DNA of 46,629 nucleotides from the NCBI GenBank assembly GCA_902790495.1, contig CADASK010000022.1, forward strand, positions 1 to 46,629, given 5' to 3'. A model generated the notes under the pieces. The model searched no databases. It was not told the origin of the DNA and was given only the letters and a program-made list of their open reading frames with translations. Source of the DNA: an uncultured Eubacteriales bacterium (GTDB lineage Bacteria > Bacillota > Clostridia > Christensenellales > Aristaeellaceae). This document shows, piece by piece, positions 29,169-38,653 of this stretch (its first letter is position 1; each line of letters starts with the position of its first letter). A program made the translations under genes and the position numbers.

Positions 29169-29310
29169 GCGCGAAGGGCTGCAAGGGGCTCGGAGCGCCC
29201 GGAAAACTCCATGTTATGGAGTTTTCAGCGGAGAGCGGGCGGCAGCCCCGGACCGATCGCAAAGCCCCTTGCCCGCGCCCGCGTGGAATCCTTGCTGCCG
29301 GTGGCATTAC
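29169..29310 (+). repeat. Structured intergenic repeat, copy B
   Basis: Same plan as copy A: GCAAGGGGCT pairs with AGCCCCTTGC, a GGGC..GCCC small stem, and the perfect palindrome GAAAACTCCAT-GTT-ATGGAGTTTTC (29202-29226). It shares TTCAG, GCGGGCGGCAGC, GACC and GATCGCAAAGCCC blocks with A and C. It lies downstream of the AI-2E gene. Confidence 0.75.
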
Positions 29311-30500
29311 GCTTGAGGTTTTTCTTCTGCCGGCGGAATCGTGCTGTATTCCTCCGCCCGCAGGGGCAGGCGCTTGCGCTTCAGCCGCACCTCGGCGACC
29401 GCGTTGAAGATCGCGTAGACCAGGGCGAAGACCGGCACGCTCAGCAGGATGCCCGTGAAGCCGAAGAGGCTGGAGCCGATGATGATGGCGAACATCGTCC
29501 ACAGCGGCGTGATGCCCACGTGGTCGCCGAGGATCAGCGGCCCGATGAGGTTGCCGTCCAGCTGCTGGAGGATCAGGATGAAGATCGTGAACACCAGCGC
29601 GTGGGTCGGGTTGGCCATCAGCAGGATCAGGATGCTGGGAATCGCGCCGATGAAGGGGCCGAAGAAGGGCAGGATGTTCGTCACGCCGATGATGACGCTG
29701 ATCAGCAGGGAGTACTCGTAGCCCGCGATCATCATGAACAGGTAGCAGATCACGCCCACGATCAGCGAATCGATGATCTTGCCGGAGATGTAGCCGGAGA
29801 AGATGTGGTTGCCCTTGCGCGTCCAGTAGACCAGCGACTCAGCCTTGTCCTCGGGCAGGAAGGCGTAGGTGGCCTTCTTGAAGCGGTTGCTGATGGGATC
29901 CTTGTCGATGAGAAAGTGCACCGCCGCGATCAGGCCGACGAAGAGCTGGAAGATGAACTGGTACAGCGTGCTGGAGACAGCCAGCAGGTTGGGCAACACC
30001 ACGTTGATGTACTGGGTGGCGGTGGAGAGCAGGTTGTCCCAGATGGTGTTCAGCTCGGTGCTCTCCACGGTGATCAGGCCGTTGCGGATGAGGAAATCGT
30101 TGATGGTGTTCTCGTTGGCGTTGACGAAACCCTGGGCCAGCTTGGCCAGCGACCTGAGCGAGGTGAAGACCTGCGGCAGCAGGATCAGCATGAAGGTGAC
30201 GATGGCCGCGATGAGCAGGAAGATGCACAGGGTGGTCGACAGGGCGCGGATGGTCTTCGGCTTGGCCCGGGGGAGCAGGCGGGTCTTCAGCAGCCTCTCC
30301 AGCCGGCGCATCAGCGGCAGCAGGATGAAGGCGAAGGCCGCGCCCACGAAGAAGGGCCCCATGGCGGAGATCACGCTGTCGACAAAGCCCAGGATCGGGC
30401 CGATGTAAAGCACAAGAATCAGCAACAGCGCGGCAAACGCGCAGGTGTGCATATTGGCCACTGCGCGGTCGCGTTCACCCGGAGGAAGGAATCGTCTCAT
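29307..30500 (-). CDS. AI-2E family transporter
   Basis: 397-residue membrane protein with eight or so hydrophobic segments. The family pattern is clear: N-terminal helices (CAFAALLLILVLYIGPILGF), the large amphipathic middle (LRSLAKLAQGFVN), FVGLIAAVHFLIDKD, and the conserved C-terminal core GVTNILPFFGPFIGAIPSI with LQQLDGNLIGPLILGDHVGI. Family members export autoinducer-2 or act as Na+/H+ antiporters; which applies here is unknown. Start at 30500 behind AAAGGATG. Last gene of the darA-holB-ricT operon. Confidence 0.9.
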   Translation of the reverse strand: MRRFLPPGERDRAVANMHTCAFAALLLILVLYIGPILGFVDSVISAMGPFFVGAAFAFILLPLMRRLERLLKTRLLPRAKPKTIRALSTTLCIFLLIAAIVTFMLILLPQVFTSLRSLAKLAQGFVNANENTINDFLIRNGLITVESTELNTIWDNLLSTATQYINVVLPNLLAVSSTLYQFIFQLFVGLIAAVHFLIDKDPISNRFKKATYAFLPEDKAESLVYWTRKGNHIFSGYISGKIIDSLIVGVICYLFMMIAGYEYSLLISVIIGVTNILPFFGPFIGAIPSILILLMANPTHALVFTIFILILQQLDGNLIGPLILGDHVGITPLWTMFAIIIGSSLFGFTGILLSVPVFALVYAIFNAVAEVRLKRKRLPLRAEEYSTIPPAEEKPQA

Positions 30501-30547
30501 GGTCTTTCATCCTTTCCGTCACATGGTCGTCCGTGCTGCAGGCGCTT

Positions 30548-31909
30548 TTACGCTTGCTGCTCTTTCTCCTGGCGGGGCTGCCCGGCGGCCTGCATGGCCT
30601 GCTCCAGGGCGGCTCTCCAGCTGCTGCCCTTTTCGGCGGGTGTGGAGGTCTGGGCGGCGGGGGCGGTGCGGCGCACCGGCTCGGGGCGCTGAGCCTTGGC
30701 CTTCACGGCTGCGTCCGGGCTCTCGCCCTCAGGCTGGGCGGGTGCGGAGGGCTGGGCCTCGGCCTCGCCCCTGCGGCCGCGTCCGCCGCGGCGATCCTCC
30801 CGGCGGCGGCCTTCGCGGCCGTTCTTTTCGCCCTTCTCGGGCCTGTCGCCTTTTTCGGTCTTTTCTCCTTTGTCTCCCTTATCGGCCTGGTCCGCTTTCT
30901 CGGCCCGGTCGGGCTTTTCGCCCTTTTCGCCCTTCTCGCCTCTGTCGCCGCGCTCGCGGGGCGGACGGTCGCCCTTCTCGCCGCGCTCACGGCGGGACGG
31001 ACGGTCGGGACGGGGAGGACGCTGGGCCGGAGCGGCATCGGCGGCGGGCTGCTCGCCTTCCGCCGCGGCCTCGGGATTGGCCTCAGGGGCCGGCGCGCCG
31101 GGCTGATTGAGCTGCTTGAGATCCTCCAGCGAGTAGTCCCGCAGGTCGCCGGAGTCGCCCTTGGGCACCCACACGCGCACGGTCTCGCGGATGATGTTCA
31201 GGTCGCGCACGGTGCCCCAGCCGTCGGGCGTGCGGATCTCGCGGCCCACCCTGGGCATTCTCTTCCGGGTCTGCTCGTAGATGTCCTCCTCGTACTTGAG
31301 GCAGCACATCAGCCGTCCACAGACGCCGCTGATCTTGGTGGGGTTCAGGGAGAGGTTCTGCTCCTTGGCCATCTTGATGGACACGGGCTGGAAATCGCCC
31401 AGGAAGGTGCCGCAGCAGATGGGCCGGCCGCAGGGGCCGAGGCCGCCGAGCATCTTCGCCTCGTCGCGCACGCCGATCTGCCGCAGCTCGATGCGGGTGT
31501 GGAAGACCGAGGCCAGGTCCTTCACCAGGGAGCGGAAGTCCACGCGCCCGTTGGCGGTGAAGTAGAACAGCAGCTTGGAGCGGTCGAAGGTGTACTCCAC
31601 GCCCACCAGCTTCATCTCCAGCCGGTGCTCGCCGATCTTGTGCTGGCAGATGGTGAAGGCTTCCTTCTCCTCCGCGCGGTTGACCCGGTCCTGCTCGATG
31701 TCCTCCTGGGTTGCCACCCGGATGACCTGGTTCAGGCTGACGGGATGCTCGTCGTCGAGGGCCTGCACCGGCGTGACGACCTCGCCCAGCTCGGTGCCGC
31801 GGGTGGTCTCCACCACCACATAGTCACCGGGCGTCGGCCAGTGCTCGCCCGGATCGAAAAAATAGAGCTTGCCCGCGTTTTTGAAGCGGACGCCAATTAC
31901 GTTGACCAT
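30548..31909 (-). CDS. ricT: PSP1/RicT family protein with long charged tail
   Basis: Relative of Bacillus RicT (YaaT), part of the RicA-RicF-RicT complex that acts with RNase Y in mRNA maturation. The first 270 residues are the PSP1 core: MVNVIGVRFKNAGKLYFFDPG, TTRGTELGEVV, and the cysteine-rich LGPCGRPICCGTFL and GVCGRLMCCLKYE, which supply iron-sulfur ligands. The remaining 180 residues are a low-complexity tail of EKGEK, GDR and PPRPDRPSR runs with an RGGRGRR patch, absent from ordinary RicT (about 275 residues). The start overlaps the end of holB by 13 bases. Confidence 0.92.
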   Translation of the reverse strand: MVNVIGVRFKNAGKLYFFDPGEHWPTPGDYVVVETTRGTELGEVVTPVQALDDEHPVSLNQVIRVATQEDIEQDRVNRAEEKEAFTICQHKIGEHRLEMKLVGVEYTFDRSKLLFYFTANGRVDFRSLVKDLASVFHTRIELRQIGVRDEAKMLGGLGPCGRPICCGTFLGDFQPVSIKMAKEQNLSLNPTKISGVCGRLMCCLKYEEDIYEQTRKRMPRVGREIRTPDGWGTVRDLNIIRETVRVWVPKGDSGDLRDYSLEDLKQLNQPGAPAPEANPEAAAEGEQPAADAAPAQRPPRPDRPSRRERGEKGDRPPRERGDRGEKGEKGEKPDRAEKADQADKGDKGEKTEKGDRPEKGEKNGREGRRREDRRGGRGRRGEAEAQPSAPAQPEGESPDAAVKAKAQRPEPVRRTAPAAQTSTPAEKGSSWRAALEQAMQAAGQPRQEKEQQA

Positions 31910-32964
31910 TGGGATTTTGCCTCCATCAGGCTCAGCAGCAGCTGCTCCAGCGCCGCCTGCCAGTTTACATTGTTCATCACGCGCACCCGCGCGAGGGTCA
32001 CCGCGTCCAGCACGGGCACAAAGGCCGCCGCGCCGGCCTCGCGGGCCATGCGCTGCCAGGGCGCGGGGTAAGCGCCGAGGGAATCGGTGGATCCCAGCCC
32101 CGCGGCGGTCAGCGTCAGGTGCCGCAGCAGCTCGTCGATCTCGCGCAACAGCTCCAGCCGCTCGGGCTGGGCCAGGGCCTTGTATTTCGCCGCGGCGGCG
32201 GGGATATCGCTGCGGGCCGTGAGGCCGAGGAAATCGTCGGTCAGCTCCCTGCGGCGCGCCCAGTAAGCCTCGTCGCCCGCCAGACGGATCGCGCGGCCCA
32301 TGGAGCCGCCCGCCGCCTCCAGCGCCGCACCGATGCGTTCCTCCCGCAGGCCGCTCGCGCGCAACACGGCGAGGATGGCCTCGTCGGGCCAGGCCGCCAG
32401 GGCCAGGGGACGGCAGCGGGAGCGGATCGTGGTCAGCAGCTGATCCGGGCTCTCGGCCACCAGCAGCAGCAGGCTGCCCTCCGGCGGCTCCTCGAGGGTC
32501 TTCAGCAGGGCGTTCTGGGACTCCTCCTGCATCTTCTCCGCTTGGTGGATGATGACGGCCCGGCGTGGGCTCTCGAAGCCGGTCAGCGCCAGCCGCCGCC
32601 TCAGCTCGCGGATGTCGGCCACCGGGATCACGGTCTTGGGCTTGCCCTTCATCTCCTCCGGGTCGATGGGCTGGCCGGCGCGCAGCTCGATGAGATCCGG
32701 GTGGGTGCCGGCGGCCGCCTGCACGCAGGCCCTGCAATGGCCGCAGGGCGGCTGGGCGCTCTCGCACAGGTGCATGCGGGCCATCAGCCGGGCGAGGGAT
32801 GTCTTGCCCGCGCCCGCTGCGCCGCTGATCAGGTAGGCGTGCGAAAAGGGCAGACCCTGCCGGATGCGCCTCAGCTCCTCATAGACCAGGGGCTGGGCGC
32901 GAAAATCCTCCACACCCAGCAGCCTGGGCGCGGACGCTTCCGCTGGAAGGGAAACTGCGGCCAT
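31897..32964 (-). CDS. holB: DNA polymerase III subunit delta'
   Basis: Clamp-loader subunit, 355 residues. HAYLISGAAGAGKTSLARL holds the Walker A at 48-55, followed by the zinc-binding cysteines 67, 74, 77 and 80 (CESAQPPCGHCRAC) and by QNALLKTLEEPPEG and TIRSRCRPL (SRC motif). Bacillus keeps holB between darA and ricT, matching the order here. The ATG lies one base after the darA stop, so translation is likely coupled. Confidence 0.95.
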   Translation of the reverse strand: MAAVSLPAEASAPRLLGVEDFRAQPLVYEELRRIRQGLPFSHAYLISGAAGAGKTSLARLMARMHLCESAQPPCGHCRACVQAAAGTHPDLIELRAGQPIDPEEMKGKPKTVIPVADIRELRRRLALTGFESPRRAVIIHQAEKMQEESQNALLKTLEEPPEGSLLLLVAESPDQLLTTIRSRCRPLALAAWPDEAILAVLRASGLREERIGAALEAAGGSMGRAIRLAGDEAYWARRRELTDDFLGLTARSDIPAAAAKYKALAQPERLELLREIDELLRHLTLTAAGLGSTDSLGAYPAPWQRMAREAGAAAFVPVLDAVTLARVRVMNNVNWQAALEQLLLSLMEAKSQWST

Positions 32965-32965
32965 G

Positions 32966-33295
32966 TCACACCTTCACAAACTGATCCACGGAGAGCACGA
33001 ACACGGTGGCGCCGCCGACGGTGACCTCCAGGGGATAATGGCTGTAGCTGCCGTTCATGCCGCCCATGGGAGAGGGCGCGGCGGAGATCTGCTTGCGCGG
33101 GCTGCAGACCTGGTGGATCAGGTCGATCACCGTGTCCACCTGGCCGTCCTCCACTCCGGAGAGCAGGGTGGTGTTGCCCGAGCGGAGAAAACCGCCGGTG
33201 GTGGCCAGCTTGGTCACGCTGAAGCCCTCGGTCATCAGCCGGGATACAAGGCGGTTGGCGTCCTCATCCTGGACGACCGCAATCAAAAGCTTCAT
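32966..33295 (-). CDS. darA: Cyclic-di-AMP receptor DarA (PII-like)
   Basis: 109-residue PII-like signal protein (YaaQ/PstA family) that binds c-di-AMP as a trimer. The binding region KLATTGGFLRSGNTTLLSGVE and the C-terminal GGATVFVLSVDQF are typical. ATG at 33295 gives seven bases from AAAGGAG; the ATG at 33301 is too close to that site. First gene of the operon darA-holB-ricT-AI-2E. Fits with the c-di-AMP cyclase genes about 8 kb away. Confidence 0.93.
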   Translation of the reverse strand: MKLLIAVVQDEDANRLVSRLMTEGFSVTKLATTGGFLRSGNTTLLSGVEDGQVDTVIDLIHQVCSPRKQISAAPSPMGGMNGSYSHYPLEVTVGGATVFVLSVDQFVKV

Positions 33296-33337
33296 CTGCA
33301 TGCTCCTTTCGCGCGGAATCCTTTTTCCACAGCTTCC

Positions 33338-33366
33338 AGTATACCGCATCCTTGCGCAAATTGCAA
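33338..33366 (-). promoter_or_regulatory. Promoter for the darA-holB-ricT operon
   Basis: Minus-strand TTGCAA (33366-33361), 17 bases, TATACT (33343-33338), about 40 bases before darA. Confidence 0.8.
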
Positions 33367-33450
33367 ATGCTTTCGCGGCCCCGGCGGGGTCTGCCGGGAC
33401 GGGCCCGGGGCGCGGAATGAACGATCTGTTACAGTTTTTGCAAATTTTTA

Positions 33451-33479
33451 TTGCGGCCTGCGGGGAAGTGCGTTATAAT
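33451..33479 (+). promoter_or_regulatory. Promoter for the Ig-like surface protein operon
   Basis: TTGCGG (33451-33456), 17 bases, TATAAT (33474-33479). The stretch to the start at 33620 is a leader of about 130 bases in which nothing else was recognised. Confidence 0.75.
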
Positions 33480-33619
33480 AGGGCTGACGCACCGCGCGTG
33501 TCATGTTATAAGAAAAAGTTCCAGTGACGCGCATCAGACGCGGGCGCTGTTTCGTTGTGTATACAGAGCATGTGCAGAGCGCACATAACCGGGTGATGAC
33601 GATGAGGAGGCTGGGGACG

Positions 33620-35725
33620 ATGAAGACCAGAAGACTGACCGTACTGCTGCTTGCCGCCGCGCTGACGCTGCTGTGCAGCCTTGCGCTGGCGGACGGGCTC
33701 GCTTTCCGCCAGGAGAAGGTGGAGATCTTCGAGGGAGAGAGCGTCAACCTGGAGCTGATCTTCTCCGAGGACGCCAGCGCGGCCAATCTGAAGTTCACCT
33801 CCGGCGCGCCGAAAACCGTGCAGGTGGATCAGACCGGCATGATCACGGGCCTGCGGAAGGGCACCGCGACCATCACGGCCACCAGCAAGGGCGACCGGAA
33901 GACCCACAAGGCGCAGATCAAGGTGCAGGTCAAGCGCGCGGTGACCTCGCTGCGCGTGGACGAGGCCCGGCTGACGGTGCTCTCCCCGGACGATTACAGC
34001 CTGGAGGGCCTGCTCCACGAGGATTCGGCCCTACCGGTGCTGGTCACGGCGGTGGGCACCACGGTGCCCCTGCGCGCGACGCTGCTGCCCAAGGACGCCA
34101 CCACCCTGACCTACACGGCGGAGACCTCCGATCCCACCGTGGCCGTGGGCCCCAGCGGCAACCTGAAGATTCTCCGCCCGGGCGAGTGCTTCGTGACGCT
34201 GCGCTCCGACCTGAACCCGGAGGTCAGCCAGAGCTACCATCTGCTCGCTGTGCAGCAGGTGAACGATATCGACCTCACCCTGGCCAAGGACATCATCGGC
34301 GTGGGCTTCCAGACCGAGGTGCACGCGGCCATCCGCCCCTACAACGCGACCATCCAGGGCGTGACCTGGGCAAGCCTCAACCCGACCATCGCGGTGGTGG
34401 ATGAAAATGGCGTGATCACCGGCGTCAGCCGCGGCAACGCCCGCATCCGCGCCACGGCGGTGGACGGCTCCGGCGTGAGCAAGTACGTGACCGTGCAGGT
34501 GCAGCAGCAGCCCACCGGCATGAACCTGGACCGCACAAACCTGACCATCTTCGTGGGCAAGACCACGACGCTCAAGGCGACGGTGCAGCCCTCCACGGCC
34601 TCCAACAAGACCGTGACCTGGTACACCTCCGACCCGGAGGTCTGCCAGGTGAACAGCGCCGGCAAGCTGACCCCCGTGGGCGACGGCGAGTGCGACATCA
34701 CCTGCGAGAGCCGGATCGATCCCACGATCTTCGCGACCTGCCATGTGCGGGTCATCGCGCCGGTGACCTCCATCGGCTTTGAGAAGCCCAGCGTGTACAT
34801 CTTCCCCGAGGAGATCGGCCAGCTGACCTGGACCGTGAAGCCCGAGCACGCGACGGATCCCTCGGTCACCCTGACCTCCTCCAACCCGAACATCGCCCAG
34901 GTAACCCAGGACGGCGTGATCTACCCGGTGAGCGCCGGCTCCACCACCGTGACCGCCAAGGCCAACGACGGCAGCGGCGTGACCGGCCGGTGCAAGGTGT
35001 ACGTGACGGACCACATCACCGCCGTGTACATGGACAGGCCTACGCTGCATCTGGGCATCAACGCCCGCGAGACCGTGCACGCCATCATCGCGCCCTCCAC
35101 GGCCCTCAACCACAACATGACCTGGACCTCCTCCGATCCCTATGTGGTGCAGGTGCGCGGCGACGACAACAACCCGACCCTCTACGGCATCGACTGGGGC
35201 ACGGCTGTGGTCTACGGCACCACGGAGGAGGGCGGCTTCACCTGCTCCGTGGCAGTGCGCGTGGGCGACTTCGGCAAGGCACTGCAGATCACCGACCTGT
35301 ACACCACCGGCAACCAGATCAAGATTTCCGTGCGGAACAACAGCGACATGGAGATCGAGCAATTCAACTTCACCATGGAGTGCTACGACATCTACGGCCA
35401 GCCGCTGATCTGCACCACGAAGAACACCAACGTGTTCTCCGGCAGCTATCCGCTGACGCTCTACGAGGGACAGTCCACGACCCACGGGCACTTCCGCTTC
35501 AGCCGCTACGCCCAGCCGACGAACCAGATCTTCGGCCACATCATCATGCGGCTGACGGGCTACCAGGCCTCCGATGGCTTCACCTACACCTGGAGCAATC
35601 ACAGCCAGCCCAAGATGGAGTTCTACTACGACGGCTACATCGGCTACCTGCCGACCCCGGTTCCCGCGGTACCCACCGCCACCCCGGTCCCCGCGCCCGC
35701 GCTGCCGGAAGTGATTGTCCCCTGA
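33620..35725 (+). CDS. Exported protein with tandem bacterial Ig-like (BIG2) domains
   Basis: 701 residues. Signal peptide about 1-25 (MKTRRLTVLLLAAALTLLCS then LALADG). Six Ig-like repeats follow at roughly 27-106, 107-213, 215-295, 297-379, 381-463 and 465-555; several show the BIG2 pattern of W.SS/WYTSDP..V.QV...G..TPV..G.. (for example TWYTSDPEVCQVNSAGKL). A C-terminal domain (about 560-670) and a Pro/Thr-rich tail (PTPVPAVPTATPVPAPALPE) close it. Likely a cell-surface or secreted binding protein. No sorting signal. ATG at 33620 after GAGGAGG; earlier in-frame ATGs have poorer sites. Confidence 0.88.
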   Translation: MKTRRLTVLLLAAALTLLCSLALADGLAFRQEKVEIFEGESVNLELIFSEDASAANLKFTSGAPKTVQVDQTGMITGLRKGTATITATSKGDRKTHKAQIKVQVKRAVTSLRVDEARLTVLSPDDYSLEGLLHEDSALPVLVTAVGTTVPLRATLLPKDATTLTYTAETSDPTVAVGPSGNLKILRPGECFVTLRSDLNPEVSQSYHLLAVQQVNDIDLTLAKDIIGVGFQTEVHAAIRPYNATIQGVTWASLNPTIAVVDENGVITGVSRGNARIRATAVDGSGVSKYVTVQVQQQPTGMNLDRTNLTIFVGKTTTLKATVQPSTASNKTVTWYTSDPEVCQVNSAGKLTPVGDGECDITCESRIDPTIFATCHVRVIAPVTSIGFEKPSVYIFPEEIGQLTWTVKPEHATDPSVTLTSSNPNIAQVTQDGVIYPVSAGSTTVTAKANDGSGVTGRCKVYVTDHITAVYMDRPTLHLGINARETVHAIIAPSTALNHNMTWTSSDPYVVQVRGDDNNPTLYGIDWGTAVVYGTTEEGGFTCSVAVRVGDFGKALQITDLYTTGNQIKISVRNNSDMEIEQFNFTMECYDIYGQPLICTTKNTNVFSGSYPLTLYEGQSTTHGHFRFSRYAQPTNQIFGHIIMRLTGYQASDGFTYTWSNHSQPKMEFYYDGYIGYLPTPVPAVPTATPVPAPALPEVIVP

Positions 35726-35743
35726 CGAAAGGATGAAGAAACC

Positions 35744-37597
35744 TTGCCAAGCCTGGTTGTGATTGGCGCCGGTCACGCCGGCTGCGAAGCCGCCCTGGCC
35801 GCCGCCCGCATGGGCATCGACACGCTGCTGCTGACCCTCAACATGGACGGCGTGGCGCTCATGGCCTGCAACCCGGCCATCGGCGGCTCCGCCAAGGGCC
35901 ACCTGGTGCGCGAGGTGGACGCCCTGGGCGGTGAGATGGGCCGCGCCATCGACGACACGACCCTGCAGAGCCGGATGCTCAACACCTCCAAAGGCCCCGC
36001 CGTCCACGCCCTGCGCGCCCAGGCGGACAAGCAGCAGTACCAGAACCGCATGCGCACGGCCCTGCTCACCCAGCCGGGCCTGACCCTGCGCCAGGGCGAG
36101 GTGGTCTCCATCGAGACGGAGGGAGGCCGCGTCACCGGCGTCACCACGCTGACCGGCGCGCGCATCCCCTGCGACGCGGTGATTCTTGCCTCCGGAGTCT
36201 ATCTCCGGGGGCGTATTTCCATTGGCGAGGCCCAGTGGGACGGCGGCCCCCAGGGCCTGATGAATGCCTCGCGCCTCTCAGCGTCCCTGGAGGCCCTGGG
36301 CTTCGGGCTGCGACGCTTCAAGACCGGCACCCCGGCGCGTGTGGACGAGAAGACCATCGATTTCGACGAGATGGAGATCCAGCGCGGGGACGAGCCCGTG
36401 GTGCCCTTCTCCTTCATGACCGATGAGCCGCCGCGCAACACCCACGCCTGCTACCTGACCTGGACCAACGCGGAGACCCACCGCGTCATCCGGGAAAACC
36501 TGCACCGCGCGCCCATGTACACCGGCGCCATCAGCGGCATCGGTCCGCGGTACTGCCCCTCGATTGAGACGAAGATCGTGCGCTTCGCGGACAAGGAGCG
36601 CCACCAGCTCTTTTTGGAGCCGGAGGGCGCGCAGAGCCGCGAGTGGTACGTGCAGGGCATGTCGTCCTCCCTGCCGGAGGACGTGCAGTGGCGCATGTAC
36701 CGAACCATCCCAGGCCTGCGCCGGTGTGAGCTGACGCGCCTGGCCTACGCCATCGAGTACGACTGCATCGACAGCCGCGAGCTGCGGCCCACGATGGAGT
36801 CGCTGCGGGTGTCCGGCCTCTACTTCGCGGGGCAGATCAACGGCACCAGCGGCTACGAGGAGGCCGCCGGCCAGGGCATCCTGGCGGGCATCAACGCGGC
36901 GCTGAAGCTGCTGGGCAAGCCGCCCTTCATCCTCACGCGCTCCCAGGCCTACATCGGCGTGCTGGCGGACGACCTGGTCACCAAGGGCACGGACGAGCCC
37001 TACCGCATGATGACCAGCCGCGCCGAGCACCGGCTGCTGCTGCGCCAGGACAACGCCGATCTGCGCCTCACCGCTCTGTCCCACGCCATCGGGTTAGCGG
37101 ACGACGCGCGCTACGAGCGGGCCGTGGAGAAGCAGGCGCGCACGGAGGAACTGCTGCGGGCGATCCACACCACCCGCTTCGCGCCGGGGCCGGCCCTGAG
37201 CGGCTGGCTGGAGCGGCATCATCAGCCGGACAGCGGCGCGGCCATCAGCGCGGAGGAGCTGCTGCGCCGCCCGGAGATCAGCCTGCGGGACGTGGAGGAG
37301 CTGACCGACGCCTTCGCCGGCGCGCCTGAAAACGCGAGGGAGCAGGCCGAGATTCAGCTGCGCTACGCGGGCTACCTCGAGAAGGAGGAGGAGGCCATCC
37401 GCAAGGCGGTGGCCATGGAGGAGACCCTGCTCCCGGAAAGCCTCGACTACGAGGCCATCTCCGCCCTTCGCCTGGAGGCCCGGCAGAAGCTGACGGCTCA
37501 GAGGCCCAGATCGCTGGGCGCGGCCTCCCGCATTCCCGGCGTGTCGCCCGCCGACATCGCGGTGCTGATGGTCTGGCTGAAGAAACAGGGCGGCTGA
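35744..37597 (+). CDS. mnmG: tRNA uridine-34 5-carboxymethylaminomethyl modification enzyme MnmG
   Basis: FAD-dependent partner of MnmE that modifies the wobble uridine of several tRNAs. 617 residues, normal length. FAD-binding start [22 protein letters not shown], then [24 protein letters not shown], the [20 protein letters not shown] stretch, [10 protein letters not shown], and GYEEAAGQG. The start is TTG at 35744, 18 bases after the previous gene, with GAAAGGATGA upstream. Unlike many Firmicutes it is not beside mnmE or rsmG. Confidence 0.97.
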   Translation: MPSLVVIGAGHAGCEAALAAARMGIDTLLLTLNMDGVALMACNPAIGGSAKGHLVREVDALGGEMGRAIDDTTLQSRMLNTSKGPAVHALRAQADKQQYQNRMRTALLTQPGLTLRQGEVVSIETEGGRVTGVTTLTGARIPCDAVILASGVYLRGRISIGEAQWDGGPQGLMNASRLSASLEALGFGLRRFKTGTPARVDEKTIDFDEMEIQRGDEPVVPFSFMTDEPPRNTHACYLTWTNAETHRVIRENLHRAPMYTGAISGIGPRYCPSIETKIVRFADKERHQLFLEPEGAQSREWYVQGMSSSLPEDVQWRMYRTIPGLRRCELTRLAYAIEYDCIDSRELRPTMESLRVSGLYFAGQINGTSGYEEAAGQGILAGINAALKLLGKPPFILTRSQAYIGVLADDLVTKGTDEPYRMMTSRAEHRLLLRQDNADLRLTALSHAIGLADDARYERAVEKQARTEELLRAIHTTRFAPGPALSGWLERHHQPDSGAAISAEELLRRPEISLRDVEELTDAFAGAPENAREQAEIQLRYAGYLEKEEEAIRKAVAMEETLLPESLDYEAISALRLEARQKLTAQRPRSLGAASRIPGVSPADIAVLMVWLKKQGG

Positions 37598-37661
37598 CGC
37601 TTTTCTTTCCCGGTGAAATATGCTACACTCTTGACGAGATTCCCGAACAGGAGGCAACGAT

Positions 37662-38651
37662 ATGCTCTTTGGACACAAGAAGGAGAAGGCGGAGGAGGCC
37701 CAGGCCAGCCGCGGACAGGCCGCGGAGGCGGAAAACGTACAGGAGGAGAAGAAGCAGGGCTTTTTCGCCCGCCTGCGCAGCGGCCTGAGCAAGACCCGCG
37801 GCAATATGACCGACAAGGTGGACACCCTTGTGCGGGAGACCGAGCGCATCGACGATGACTTTTACGAGGGGCTGGAGGACATCCTGATCCTCTCCGACTG
37901 CGGCATGAAGGCGACGACCCGCCTGATCGACCAGCTGCGGGAGCGCGTGGAGCGCGAGAAGATCAAGGACGCCGCCAAGGCCCGCGAGATCCTCAAGGAG
38001 CTGATGGTGGAGGAGATGGACATCCCGCGTCCGCCGCTGAAGTGGCCCATGGTGATGCTGGTCGTCGGCGTGAACGGCGTGGGTAAGACCACCACCATCG
38101 GCAAGCTGGCCCTGCGCTTCCAGGACATCGGCCGCAAGGTGATGCTCTGCGCGGGCGATACCTTCCGCGCGGCGGCCGCCGAGCAGCTCTCCATCTGGGC
38201 GCAGCGGGCCCGCGTGCCGATCGTCCGCCACGAGGAGGGTGCTGACCCCGCGGCCGTGGTCTACGACGCGGTGCGCTCCGCCAAGGCCCAGGAGGCTGAC
38301 CTGCTGCTGGTGGACACGGCGGGCCGCCTGCACAACAAGAAGAACCTGATGGACGAGCTGGACAAGATGCGCCGGGTGATCGACCGCGAGTACCCCGAGG
38401 CCGACGTCCGCGTGATTCTGGTGCTGGACGCCACCACCGGCCAGAACGGCCTGAGCCAGGCCCGGGAGTTTAAGACCGTGTGCGACGTCAACGGCATCAT
38501 CCTGACCAAGCTGGACGGCACCGCCAAGGGCGGCATCGCGCTGGCGATCCGCCAGGAGCTGGCCGTGCCCGTGTGGTACATCGGCGTCGGCGAGGGCATC
38601 GAGGACCTGCAGCCCTTCAGCGCCCGCGACTTTGTGGAGGCCCTGTTCTGA
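37662..38651 (+). CDS. ftsY: Signal recognition particle receptor FtsY
   Basis: Membrane-associated GTPase that receives SRP-ribosome complexes. 329 residues: a short charged A-like region rich in Glu and Lys (1-35), the N domain, and the G domain with GVNGVGKTTT at 136-145, DTFRAAAAEQL, DTAGRLHNK and TKLDGTAKGG, ending in GIEDLQPFSARDFVEALF. CAGGAGG precedes the ATG. The next gene starts two bases after its stop. Confidence 0.97.
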   Translation: MLFGHKKEKAEEAQASRGQAAEAENVQEEKKQGFFARLRSGLSKTRGNMTDKVDTLVRETERIDDDFYEGLEDILILSDCGMKATTRLIDQLRERVEREKIKDAAKAREILKELMVEEMDIPRPPLKWPMVMLVVGVNGVGKTTTIGKLALRFQDIGRKVMLCAGDTFRAAAAEQLSIWAQRARVPIVRHEEGADPAAVVYDAVRSAKAQEADLLLVDTAGRLHNKKNLMDELDKMRRVIDREYPEADVRVILVLDATTGQNGLSQAREFKTVCDVNGIILTKLDGTAKGGIALAIRQELAVPVWYIGVGEGIEDLQPFSARDFVEALF

Positions 38652-38653
38652 TC

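Noticed and set aside
34031-36007. 658-codon minus-strand open frame across the Ig-like protein and mnmG
   Set aside because: It spans two real genes and their junction, with His/Gly/Val-rich low-complexity content typical of antisense frames.
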